From an uncultured Sutterella sp. (GTDB taxonomy: Bacteria > Pseudomonadota > Gammaproteobacteria > Burkholderiales > Burkholderiaceae_F), in contig CAJLHF010000001.1 of NCBI GenBank assembly GCA_905206365.1, positions 1-64,000 on the forward strand: a DNA stretch of 64,000 nucleotides. Reading direction: 5' to 3'. A program made the translations under genes and the position numbers. Shown in pieces: positions 16,608-24,177 of the stretch. The notes beneath the pieces are model-generated. The model saw only the letters and a list, made by a program, of their open reading frames with translations. It did not search any database and was not told the origin of the DNA. Each line of letters starts with the position of its first letter. Positions within the stretch are counted from its first letter, which is position 1.

Positions 16608-16795
16608 TCCGAAAGGAGAACTACGTTGTCGTCGGGTTACAAGACCCGCTCCGGGGGGCTTCCTCAGCTCCGAACTCCGGAAACGGCAGAAGCAGACAAG
16701 CTTCGGGCAAGTACGAAGCGGTCTGTCGTTGCAATGCCGGACGACACCATTGGCGAAGGGAATTCCGTCTTTTCGGCGGCCCCTCCGATTAACCG
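16608..16795 (+). ncRNA. HEARO/omegaRNA-like structured RNA candidate upstream of the iscB remnant
   Basis: About 190 bases with no reading frame of its own but with several stable helices. CGGGT/ACCCG lies at 16633-16648. CAGAC (16693-16697) pairs with GTCTG (16721-16725) and encloses GCTTCG/CGAAGC (16700-16719). The position directly upstream of an iscB start on the same strand is where the guide-bearing omegaRNA (Rfam HEARO) of IscB elements is encoded. In known systems the guide is the 5' end, copied from the flanking chromosome. The identification rests on position plus helices; the family's covariance model was not run. Confidence 0.6.
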
Positions 16796-16810
16796 TAAGG
16801 TTTACCAAAC

Positions 16811-17134
16811 ATGTCCGTTTCCGTTTTTGTTTTGGACAGGAAGCACCGGCCTCTGATGCCGTACCGACCCGCTCGGACGCGAAGTTATCTGACGCGTCAA
16901 AAGCGCGTTCACGGGTTCGCCACGGGCGACATGGTGCGGGCCGAGGTCCCCTCGGGGAAGAAGGTCGGAACCTATCAGGTTCGCGTGACTGTTCGAAATA
17001 GCGGCTCTTTCAACATTCAGACGTCCGAAGGCATCATCCAAGGTATTGGTTGGCGTCATTGTCAACAGCTTTCTTACAACGACGGATACGGGTATGCGTG
17101 GCTTCGCCCCGCACCCCATTCCTCCCCCGTTTGA
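16811..17134 (+). pseudogene. iscB: internally deleted IscB (RRXRR N-terminus joined to the IscB C-terminus)
   Basis: 107 residues against roughly 400-500 in intact IscB. Residues 1-28 (MSVSVFVLDRKHRPLMPYRP onward, ARTRSYL) match the RuvC-I/RRXRR start of IscB. From about residue 31 (QKRVHGFATGDMVRAEVP, GKKVGTY, VRNSGSFNIQT, GWRHCQQL, DGYGYAW) the sequence is the IscB C-terminal domain. The remaining RuvC, bridge-helix and HNH regions are absent, so it cannot be an active RNA-guided nuclease. The frame stays open across the junction. A short direct repeat GACGCG (16876-16881 and 16891-16896) sits near it. The product might still bind the adjacent RNA (inference). Confidence 0.8.
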
Positions 17135-17161
17135 AGACGGGGAGTTTCCTGAGGTATTTCT

Positions 17162-18010
17162 ATGACAGCCAGGCTTTTCAGCGGCAAGGCGCTCGCCCTT
17201 GCCATGGAATCGGATCAGAAAGTGCGCGCCGAAGCGCTCCCCCGCCACCCGGCGCTCGCCGTCGTTCTTGTGGGCGACGATCCCGCAAGCCGCATCTACG
17301 TGCGCAACAAAGTGCGGGCCTGCGAACGTACGAGCGTGCGCTCGATCGAAATTCTGCTGCCCCACGAAACGACCGAAGAGGCCGTGCTTGCCGAAGTGGC
17401 CCGTCTCAACGCCGACCCTGAGGTGGACGGCATTCTCGTGCAGCTGCCCCTTCCCGAGCACGTCGACGCCGCGAAGGTCGTGGCCGCAATCGACCCCGCC
17501 AAGGACGTCGACGGCTTTCACACGACTTCGGCGGGTTCGCTCCTTCAGGGGCTTCCCGGCTTTCGCCCCTGCACGCCCGCGGGCGTGATGGAAATTCTGA
17601 AGGCGGCCGACGTGGACCCCGCGGGCAAACAGGCGCTCGTAATCGGACGCTCGATGATCGTCGGCAAGCCCATGGCCCTCATGCTCCTTGACGCCGACGC
17701 CACCGTCACGATCGCGCACAGCCGCACGCCGAATTTGCCCGAACTCTGCCGCCAGGCCGACATCGTCGTCGCCGCCGCGGGGAAGGCCGACCTCGTCAAG
17801 GCCTACATGGTGAAGGAAGGCGCCGTCGTGATCGACGTCGGCACGAACCGTCTGCCAAGCGGGCGGCTTGTGGGCGACGTCGCGCCCGACGTCGTCGACC
17901 GCGCCTCCGTCATGACGCCCGTCCCGGGCGGCGTAGGCCCCATGACGATCGCCATGCTGATCGAAAACACGATCCTCTCGGCCGAACGTCGTCTCGGACG
18001 AGCAAACTGA
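17162..18010 (+). CDS. folD: bifunctional methylene-THF dehydrogenase/methenyl-THF cyclohydrolase
   Basis: 282 residues, full length. It interconverts 5,10-methylene-, 5,10-methenyl- and 10-formyl-tetrahydrofolate using NADP. Motifs: SRIYVRNK (catalytic Tyr and Lys), VDGILVQLPLPEH, KDVDGFH, PCTPAGVMEIL, GRSMIVGKPMALML (NADP site) and TPVPGGVGPMTIAML. ATG 17162 lies only nine bases after the right end of the IscB element. The likely ribosome site GAGG (17150-17153) therefore comes from the element's end, and the native leader may have been displaced. Confidence 0.96.
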   Translation: MTARLFSGKALALAMESDQKVRAEALPRHPALAVVLVGDDPASRIYVRNKVRACERTSVRSIEILLPHETTEEAVLAEVARLNADPEVDGILVQLPLPEHVDAAKVVAAIDPAKDVDGFHTTSAGSLLQGLPGFRPCTPAGVMEILKAADVDPAGKQALVIGRSMIVGKPMALMLLDADATVTIAHSRTPNLPELCRQADIVVAAAGKADLVKAYMVKEGAVVIDVGTNRLPSGRLVGDVAPDVVDRASVMTPVPGGVGPMTIAMLIENTILSAERRLGRAN

Positions 18011-18033
18011 CACGAACCGGCGAGACCCGAGAC

Positions 18034-18068
18034 GCCCGGGGAACCGTCCCCGGGCACACGCTTTTTTT
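18034..18068 (+). terminator. terminator of folD
   Basis: Perfect 9-bp stem GCCCGGGGA/TCCCCGGGC with loop ACCG, followed six bases later by seven T. Confidence 0.85.
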
Positions 18069-18104
18069 CGAACCTCTCATTCTCCGATTTTGGAATACGC
18101 TCAC

Positions 18105-20174
18105 ATGTCGACTTCCGAACAGGATCTTCAAACGCAAACGAACCCCCTTCTTCAACTCGACGGCCTCATCGACTATGCGGCCGTGCGTCCCGAACACGTC
18201 GCCCCGGCGGTCGAAGCGCAACTCGCGCGCGTCAACGCCGCGCTCGAGCACGCGGCCGCCCCCGCTACGCCCGCAACCTGGGACGCGGTGGTCGAGCCCC
18301 TCGAAGCGGCCGCGAACGACTTCGGCCGCACCTGGGGCGTGATCTCGCATCTGCAGAGCGTCGTCGATACGCCCGAATTGCGCGCCGCTTACAACGAAGC
18401 GCTTCCCAAGGTGTCGGAATGCTTCATCCGCCTCTCGCAAAACGAAGCGCTCTACGGGAAGTACAAGGCGATGCGCGAGAGCGCCGACTTCGAAACGCTC
18501 TCCCCCGTGCGCCGTCGCCTCGTCGAGCGCGAACTGCGCGACTTCGTCCTTTCGGGGGCGGCGCTTCCCGAAGCGGAGCGCTCTCGCGTGAAAGAAATCG
18601 GCGAACGGCTCTCGGTCGTGACGCAAAAGTTCAGCGAGAACCTGCTCGACGCGACGAACGCTTACACGCTCGACCTTGACGACGACACGCGCCTGAAAGG
18701 GATTCCCGCCGACACGCTCTCGCTCTACCGCATGCAGGCCGAAGCCGCCGGCCGCACGGGTTACCGCGTGACGTTGCAGTTCCCCTCGTACCTCCCCTTC
18801 ATGCGCTACTGCGAAGATCGGGAACTGCGCGAAACGCTCTACCGTGCGTTTGCAACGCGCGCCTCGGAATTCGACGGGGGACGCTTCGACAACACGCCCC
18901 TCATGTCGGAAATCCTCGCACTGCGTGCCGAGACCGCAAAGCTTCTCGGCTTTGCGGACTACGGGACGTTGTCGCTTGAAACGAAGATGGCCGAAAGCCC
19001 CGCCGAGGTGATGAAGTTCCTGCGCGACCTCGCCTCGCACGCGAAGCCCGCGGCCGAGCGCGACATGGCGGAATTGCGCGAATTCGCGCGCGAGACGCTC
19101 GGGCTCGACGAGCTCAAGAGCTGGGACCAGGCTTTCGCATCCGAAAAACTCCGCGAAGCCCGCTACAGCTATTCGGATGCGGAAGTGAAGCGTTACTTCA
19201 CGGAACCCGCCGTTTTCTCGGGACTTTTCGCGCTTGTAGAAACGCTCTTCGGGATCACGATCCGCGCGGCGGAAGCAAGCGTCTGGCACCCGACCGTGAA
19301 GTACTTCGAGGTGCTGCGCGAAGGGCGCGTCGTCGCGAGCTTTTACGCCGACCTTTACGCGCGCGCGGGCAAGCGCTCGGGCGCCTGGATGGACGGGGAG
19401 CGCACCCGTACGTACCGCAACGGCGTCCTGCAGACGCCCGTCGCCTACCTCGTCTGCAACTTCACGCCGGGCGTCGACGGCGCGCCCGCGCTCCTCACGC
19501 ACGACGACGTGACGACGCTCTTTCACGAGTTCGGCCACACGCTCCACCACGTCCTTACCGCGCAGACCGAATCGGGCGTCTCGGGAATCAACGGCGTCGA
19601 ATGGGACGCAGTGGAACTTCCGAGCCAGTTCCTCGAAAACTTCGCCTGGGACGAACGCGTCGTCGCGACCCTCACGAAGCATGTCGAAACGGGCGAAAAA
19701 CTCCCGCACGAGCTCTTTGCGAAGATGCTCGCGGCGAAGAACTTCGAAGCCGGCATGGCGTGCGTGCGTCAGGTGGAATTCGCGCTCTTCGACATGATCC
19801 TTCATACGACGTTCGATCCCGCACACGAGACCGTGCAGGAGGTGCTCGAGGCCGTTCGTCGCGAAGTGGCGGTCGCGTTTCCGCCCGCCTGGAACCGCTT
19901 TGCGCAAAGCTTCTCCCACATCTTCGCGGGGGGCTACGCCGCGGGCTACTACAGCTACAAGTGGGCGGAAGTCCTCTCGTGCGACGCATTCGGGGCGTTT
20001 GAAGAAGCGGGCGTCTTGGACCCCGCAACGGGCAAACGCTTCCTCACCGAAATCCTCGAGCGGGGCTCAAGCCGCGACGCAATGGAAAACTTCGTCGCCT
20101 TCCGCGGCAGGAAGCCCACGATCGACGCACTGTTGCGTCTGACGGGGATTGAGACGGAACCGAGCGCAAAGTAA
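18105..20174 (+). CDS. prlC: oligopeptidase A (M3 family zinc metallopeptidase)
   Basis: 689 residues, usual length. A cytoplasmic zinc endopeptidase that degrades short peptides and cleaved signal peptides. The zinc site HEFGH is near residue 475 (LFHEFGHTLHHVL), and the downstream Glu lies in the GINGVEWDAVELPSQFLENF stretch. C-terminal FAGGYAAGYYSYKWAEVLSCD is the M3 substrate-binding signature. An in-frame TTG at 18090 adds five residues; ATG 18105 is preferred. The folD terminator lies between folD and this gene, so it should have its own promoter; none is clear. Confidence 0.95.
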   Translation: MSTSEQDLQTQTNPLLQLDGLIDYAAVRPEHVAPAVEAQLARVNAALEHAAAPATPATWDAVVEPLEAAANDFGRTWGVISHLQSVVDTPELRAAYNEALPKVSECFIRLSQNEALYGKYKAMRESADFETLSPVRRRLVERELRDFVLSGAALPEAERSRVKEIGERLSVVTQKFSENLLDATNAYTLDLDDDTRLKGIPADTLSLYRMQAEAAGRTGYRVTLQFPSYLPFMRYCEDRELRETLYRAFATRASEFDGGRFDNTPLMSEILALRAETAKLLGFADYGTLSLETKMAESPAEVMKFLRDLASHAKPAAERDMAELREFARETLGLDELKSWDQAFASEKLREARYSYSDAEVKRYFTEPAVFSGLFALVETLFGITIRAAEASVWHPTVKYFEVLREGRVVASFYADLYARAGKRSGAWMDGERTRTYRNGVLQTPVAYLVCNFTPGVDGAPALLTHDDVTTLFHEFGHTLHHVLTAQTESGVSGINGVEWDAVELPSQFLENFAWDERVVATLTKHVETGEKLPHELFAKMLAAKNFEAGMACVRQVEFALFDMILHTTFDPAHETVQEVLEAVRREVAVAFPPAWNRFAQSFSHIFAGGYAAGYYSYKWAEVLSCDAFGAFEEAGVLDPATGKRFLTEILERGSSRDAMENFVAFRGRKPTIDALLRLTGIETEPSAK

Positions 20175-20204
20175 GTACTTGCTCTCCGTACCGGCTTCCT
20201 TTCT

Positions 20205-20242
20205 CGCCGCCCGAAAGCCTCCGCGCTTCGGGCGGCGTTTTT
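20205..20242 (+). terminator. terminator of prlC
   Basis: Perfect 11-bp stem CGCCGCCCGAA/TTCGGGCGGCG followed by TTTTT. Confidence 0.9.
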
Positions 20243-20333
20243 GTACCGTGCGTTCGGGAGCGGCCCTCGGGTTACACTACGGAGACCTTTTTCCCGATTT
20301 TTCCCTTTGCGCGACTGCAACGAGGTTCTTCCG

Positions 20334-21155
20334 ATGCCCACCCCACTCACGCTTGCGAGCTGGAACGTCAACTCCCTCAAAGTGCGCCTTCCCCAGGTGC
20401 TCGACTGGCTCTCCGAAACCCGTACCGACGCGGTAGTGTTGCAGGAAACGAAGCTCGTCGACGAAGCGTTTCCCGTCGAGGCGATTGCCGCGGCCGGGTA
20501 TGAAGCGATCTTCACGGGGCAAAAGACCTACAACGGCGTCGCGCTTCTTTACCGTCGCGAGACGCTGCGCGTCGCGAACCCCGAACGCACGTTTCTCAAC
20601 CTTCCGGGCCTGCCCGACGAGCAGAAGCGCTTCGTCGCGGCGGAACTCGCGCCCGCCGCCGGGAGCGAATCCTTTGTCTTTTGCGGCGGCTACATCCCGA
20701 ACGGCATGGAAACGGGGAGCTGGAAGTACCTCTACAAGCTCGACTGGCTGACGGCGCTCGAACGCGCGACGAGGGAATTTCTCCGCACGAACCCGCACCT
20801 CGTTCTCGGGGGCGACTTCAACATCGCACCCGAAGACCGCGACTGCTGGAATCCCGCGGAGCGCGAGGGGCAGATTCTCGTTTCGAAACCCGAGCGCGCT
20901 GCGCTCGCACGCCTCATGCGCACGTGCGGCCTCTCGGACGCCTTTCGACTCTTTCCCCAGTCGCCCGAAACCTACTCCTGGTGGGATTACCGCCAGGCGG
21001 GATTCGAGAAGAACCGGGGCTTGCGCATCGACCTGCTGCTCGTGTCCGAAGCGCTTCGCGCGCGGGTAAAGGCAAGCGCCGTCGACGCCCGTCCCCGCGC
21101 GAACGCTCAGCCCTCGGACCACGCGCCCGTGACGCTCGAGATCGTGCTCGACTGA
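20334..21155 (+). CDS. xth: exodeoxyribonuclease III (AP endonuclease)
   Basis: 273 residues. An Mg-dependent DNA repair nuclease that cuts at abasic sites and has 3'-5' exonuclease and 3'-phosphatase activity. Exo-endo-phosphatase family motifs: SWNVNSLKVRL, LQETKL (metal-binding Glu), GGYIPNG, GGDFNIAPEDRDCW (Asp/Asn), SWWDYR, GLRIDLLLVS and the catalytic SDHAPVTLEI. ATG 20334 gives the standard N-terminus MPTPLTLASWNVNS; an upstream in-frame start at 20241 overlaps the prlC terminator region and is rejected. Confidence 0.95.
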   Translation: MPTPLTLASWNVNSLKVRLPQVLDWLSETRTDAVVLQETKLVDEAFPVEAIAAAGYEAIFTGQKTYNGVALLYRRETLRVANPERTFLNLPGLPDEQKRFVAAELAPAAGSESFVFCGGYIPNGMETGSWKYLYKLDWLTALERATREFLRTNPHLVLGGDFNIAPEDRDCWNPAEREGQILVSKPERAALARLMRTCGLSDAFRLFPQSPETYSWWDYRQAGFEKNRGLRIDLLLVSEALRARVKASAVDARPRANAQPSDHAPVTLEIVLD

Positions 21156-21203
21156 GAACAAAGACGACTGCCTTCCGACCACCCTCGACTTTTTCCGAAA
21201 GCC

Positions 21204-22058
21204 ATGCGCCGACCGCTTTGTGTTCCAACCCCTGCCGGAAGTTCCGACCTGTCGGAAACCTCCGCGGAGGAGCCCCGATACGCCGAGGGCGACGCCGTTC
21301 GCGAGAACCGCAATACGCGTTGCCCGGATAAAACCCCCGCAGTCCCCGAATGCACCGATCCGATGCCGTTGCGCGTCGGGATTCCGGGCGACTTCATTCC
21401 GTTCGCACTTCGCGAAGGCAACGACCGGAACGGTCGCTTGGTCGGGCACGATGCGGAACTCGTCGAGCTCTTGGCCGATCGAGCGGGTTTTTCGGAGCGG
21501 CTCGTACTTTGCCCCTCCACCTGGAAGACCCTCTTTTCGGACCTCGTTTCGGGTCGGGTCGATCTCGTGTGCGGAGGCGTTTCCGGGACGCCCGAGCGGT
21601 ACCGCGCGGCGGTCGCGCTTCCTCGCTACGCGCCCTTTTGGAAGACGGGGCTCGTGCGGCGTGAGGATTTCGAGCGCTTCGCGGGGCTCGAAGTCGAGGC
21701 GTTCGACCGCGAAACCCTGCGCGTTATCAAGAACCCGGGCGGCACGAACGAAACCTGGGTCGACGCGAACTTGAAGCACGCCCGCGTGCGGTTGCATCCC
21801 GTCAACGAAGAAATCCCCGGTCTCATCGCCGCGGGCGAAGGGGACCTGATGATCACCGACGTCACCGAAGCGCGCTGGTACGCGGCGCGCGACGCGCGCC
21901 TGGCGGTCCTGCCCCAACACTTCACGCCCGTCGAATACAAGGCCTTCTTCGTGCGGCGGGACTTTGCGGGGACCCGGTCCCTGGAGCGCGCCTGGGAGAG
22001 TTTGGCGGAGGACGGAACGCTTGCAAAGCTCGCACACCGCTGGGGTATCGACGCGTGA
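21204..22058 (+). CDS. PheC-like periplasmic-binding-fold protein (cyclohexadienyl dehydratase family)
   Basis: 284 residues. From MPLRVGIPGDF (residue 54) the sequence follows the class 3 solute-binding fold and most resembles cyclohexadienyl dehydratase PheC: LRVGIPGDFIPF, STWKTLFSDLVSGRVDLVCGG, then RVIKNPGGTNETWVDANL, RLHPVN and DLMITDVTEARW. PheC converts prephenate/arogenate to phenylpyruvate/phenylalanine, normally in the periplasm. No signal peptide is visible; the 53-residue N-terminus is polar. Either the protein is cytoplasmic, or the true start is ATG 21363, which has no ribosome site. A plain amino-acid-binding role is the alternative. It stands apart from the Tct genes downstream. 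Confidence 0.65.
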   Translation: MRRPLCVPTPAGSSDLSETSAEEPRYAEGDAVRENRNTRCPDKTPAVPECTDPMPLRVGIPGDFIPFALREGNDRNGRLVGHDAELVELLADRAGFSERLVLCPSTWKTLFSDLVSGRVDLVCGGVSGTPERYRAAVALPRYAPFWKTGLVRREDFERFAGLEVEAFDRETLRVIKNPGGTNETWVDANLKHARVRLHPVNEEIPGLIAAGEGDLMITDVTEARWYAARDARLAVLPQHFTPVEYKAFFVRRDFAGTRSLERAWESLAEDGTLAKLAHRWGIDA

Positions 22059-22348
22059 AAGGTTTGAAGGGGCGGTTGCGGGAGCGCTTGCGCACGAGAA
22101 AACGCCTAGGCGAACCCGTCTAAGCATTCCGTTGGAGCCCCACTGCGTTGGCGCAAGAGAGTTTTCATTCGATCGATCGCCCCCGCGTCCGAGCCTTTTC
22201 GTGCGACCTCGGAAGGCAGCGCGCCGTGCTTAAATGAATCGAAGCGGGCCCTCTTTTCCCCGACGGGAAAAACCGTTCGAAGCCCGCGGGAACGGGGAAA
22301 ACACCCCGCTCTTTTTCCGAACGAATCCCCGCAATTCAGGAGATTTTC

Positions 22349-23353
22349 ATGTTGAATCGTCGCACTTTGTTGAGTGCCATCGGTGTGGTGGCACTGAGTA
22401 GTGCCTCCTATTTTCCGATCGCCTCGCTGGCCGCGACGATCAAGGGAGAAGGAAGCCGCCCCGTTCGCATCGTCGTCCCCTACCCGCCCGGAGGTCCGTT
22501 GGACGTCTCCGCGCGTGCGATCGCCGATGCGGTTGCGCCCGTACTCGGCACGGTCGTCGTCGAAAACCGCCCCGGCGCGGGCGGCAACGTCGGCATGGCC
22601 TACGTGAAACGCCGTCCCGCCGACGGGATGACGCTCGTCATGGGGGCCGTGGCGACGCACGCCATCAATCCCTTCCTCTTCAAGAACCTTCCCTACGACG
22701 CCGAAAACGACTTCCGCCCCGTGACGCTCGTGGCGACGGCGCCGAACGTGCTCGTTGTCACGCCGGAATTCGCCGCAAAGACGGGCGTCAAGTCGCTCAA
22801 GGATCTCGTCGCCTACGCGAAAGCGAATCCGGGGAAGCTCAACTACGCCTCGGGCGGGAACGGCTCCGCCGGCCACATGGCGGGGGAACTCCTCAAGAAC
22901 CGCTGCGGGATCGACCTCGTCCACATTCCGTTTGCGGGCGCCTCGCCCGCGCTCCTTTCGGTGCTCTCGGGCCAGACCGACCTGATCTTCGACAACCTCG
23001 CGAGTTCCGCCGCCAACATCCGCGCGGGGAAGCTTCTGGCGCTCGCCGTCACGACGAAGGAGCGTTCGCCCCTCATGCCCGAGATTCCGACCATGGCCGA
23101 AGCGGGGGTTCCCGACTTCGACATCTACACGTGGTTCGGTCTGATGGTGCCCGCGAAGACCCCCGACAACCTCGTTGCCGAACTCTCGAATGCGATCCGT
23201 CCGGTACTCGCCGACCCCGAAATGGTGAAGAAGTTCGCCGCGTTCGGTGCGGTCGCATCGCCCACGACGCCCGAGGACTTCGGAAAACTGATGGTCGAGG
23301 AGCGCGCCAAATACAAGGAACTCGTGGCCCTCTCGGGCGCGCGAGTCGACTGA
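22349..23353 (+). CDS. tctC: tripartite tricarboxylate transporter substrate-binding protein (Bug family)
   Basis: 334 residues. A periplasmic receptor with a signal peptide (MLNRRTLLSAIGVVALSSAS, cleavage likely after SLA|AT) and the Bug-family fold: RIVVPYPPGGPLDVSAR, VENRPGAGGNVG, PYDAENDFRPVTLVA, YASGGNGSAGHMAGELL, VHIPFAGASPAL and IPTMAEAGVPDF. It delivers a carboxylic acid to the TctAB permease encoded next. The ligand cannot be told; Bug proteins bind citrate, other di- and tricarboxylates, aromatic acids or amino acids. Good ribosome site CAGGAGA. A hairpin separates it from tctB, which would keep receptor above permease. Confidence 0.92.
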   Translation: MLNRRTLLSAIGVVALSSASYFPIASLAATIKGEGSRPVRIVVPYPPGGPLDVSARAIADAVAPVLGTVVVENRPGAGGNVGMAYVKRRPADGMTLVMGAVATHAINPFLFKNLPYDAENDFRPVTLVATAPNVLVVTPEFAAKTGVKSLKDLVAYAKANPGKLNYASGGNGSAGHMAGELLKNRCGIDLVHIPFAGASPALLSVLSGQTDLIFDNLASSAANIRAGKLLALAVTTKERSPLMPEIPTMAEAGVPDFDIYTWFGLMVPAKTPDNLVAELSNAIRPVLADPEMVKKFAAFGAVASPTTPEDFGKLMVEERAKYKELVALSGARVD

Positions 23354-23373
23354 GACCGCTCGTTTGACGCCGA

Positions 23374-23405
23374 CGCTCCCGCAAGCGCTTTCGCTTTCGG
23401 GGGCG
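23374..23405 (+). terminator. intra-operon hairpin after tctC (partial terminator)
   Basis: CGCTCCCGCAAGCG and CGCTTTCGGGGGCG form a 14-bp stem with one mismatch and one G-T pair (loop CTTT), followed by TTCTTCG. A partial terminator here would let the receptor be made in excess over the membrane subunits, as is common for binding-protein operons. Confidence 0.5.
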
Positions 23406-23535
23406 TTCTTCGTTGAGCCTCGGGCTCGGTACACTTCTTCGTGGTTTTCCCGAGGACGAAGTTCCGTCGTTTTTCGTCGGACCTTCGTCCCTTGAAGCGC
23501 TTTTCGGCCGAAACCGCGTTCTCGTCGATCCGATC

Positions 23536-23595
23536 GAACCTTTTGAAGGGTTTGAAGCATTCGAAGCATTTGAACCGACGGAACCGTTTGAATCG
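23536..23595. repeat. imperfect nine-base repeats in the tctC-tctB spacer
   Basis: Consecutive variants of TTTGAAGCA/TTCGAAGCA/TTTGAACCG occur in the 328-base spacer. They are non-coding on the plus strand relative to tctB. The only frame through them on the minus strand reads Phe-Lys/Phe-Arg repeats and has no homology. Confidence 0.6.
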
Positions 23596-23681
23596 GTTCG
23601 CTCGGCCTTCCCGTTTTGCGCCCGTTTTCTTCGGGCAAACATCCGGGCTCCCGCCCCAAGCGGGCGCCCGAACGAACACTC

Positions 23682-24164
23682 ATGCACATTCACAATCTCA
23701 AAGACTTCGCCGCAGGTCTGCTCTACATTCTGATCGGCCTCGGCGCCATGACCTTCATCGGCGAGGGCGAGCTCGGAACGCTCGCTCAGATGGGCCCCCT
23801 CTACTTCCCGAAAATCGTCGGCGCCTGTCTGGTCGCGACGGGTGCCGCCGTCTTTCTGAAAAGCCTCCGGCTCGGTACGGTCGACTCGAAAAACGCCGCT
23901 CGCCTCAACCCGCGCGCATGGCGCCCCATGCCCGTCCTTGTCATTCTCGGAAGCGCCGTGATTTTCGCCTTGACGCTCCTTCCCTGCGGATTCCTGCTTT
24001 CCGCCTTTCTCACGGTCTTCGCATCGACGCTCGCGCATCCGTCCTTTGCCTGGAAGCGTTCCGCGCTCCTTGCCGCGGGACTGACGGCGCTCACCGCGTT
24101 CATCTTCGTCTACGGCATGGGGCTTTCCGTCACGCTCCTTCCGCCCGCGTTCGATCTCGTCTGA
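23682..24164 (+). CDS. tctB: tripartite tricarboxylate transporter small membrane subunit
   Basis: 160 residues with four predicted membrane helices (about 9-27, 38-60, 82-105 and 122-150). MHIHNLKDFAAGLLYILIG is a typical TctB start, and PLYFPKIVGACLVATGA matches the family's conserved first loop (usually PxxFP). It pairs with TctA in the membrane. ATG 23682 is chosen by this N-terminus; the longer frame reads through the spacer repeats. It ends 13 bases before tctA. Confidence 0.88.
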   Translation: MHIHNLKDFAAGLLYILIGLGAMTFIGEGELGTLAQMGPLYFPKIVGACLVATGAAVFLKSLRLGTVDSKNAARLNPRAWRPMPVLVILGSAVIFALTLLPCGFLLSAFLTVFASTLAHPSFAWKRSALLAAGLTALTAFIFVYGMGLSVTLLPPAFDLV

Positions 24165-24177
24165 GGAGAGGGTTGCC

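Larger units (their letters stand above)
16608..17153 (+). mobile_element. miniature, decayed IscB element (IS200/IS605 superfamily)
   Basis: Order as in iscB elements: structured RNA region, then an iscB reading frame, then a right-end hairpin. The right end is CCCCGT-TTGAAG-ACGGGG followed by AGTTTCCTGAGG (about 17123-17153), typical of IS200/IS605-family ends. No TnpA (Y1 transposase) is present, and the iscB is internally deleted, so the copy is not autonomous. The left boundary is uncertain. I place it after GTGA (16604-16607), because HEARO-type elements are known to sit after ATGA/GTGA. A hairpin (CTCC-TTGAAA-GGAG, 16556-16569) further left could instead mark the end. Confidence 0.7.

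Noticed and set aside
16811..17134. TnpB-type element instead of IscB
   Set aside because: The C-terminal SGSFNIQT and DGYGY stretches and the N-terminal VFVLD...PLMP are IscB features; TnpB zinc-finger and DED motifs are absent, and the RNA lies upstream, not downstream.
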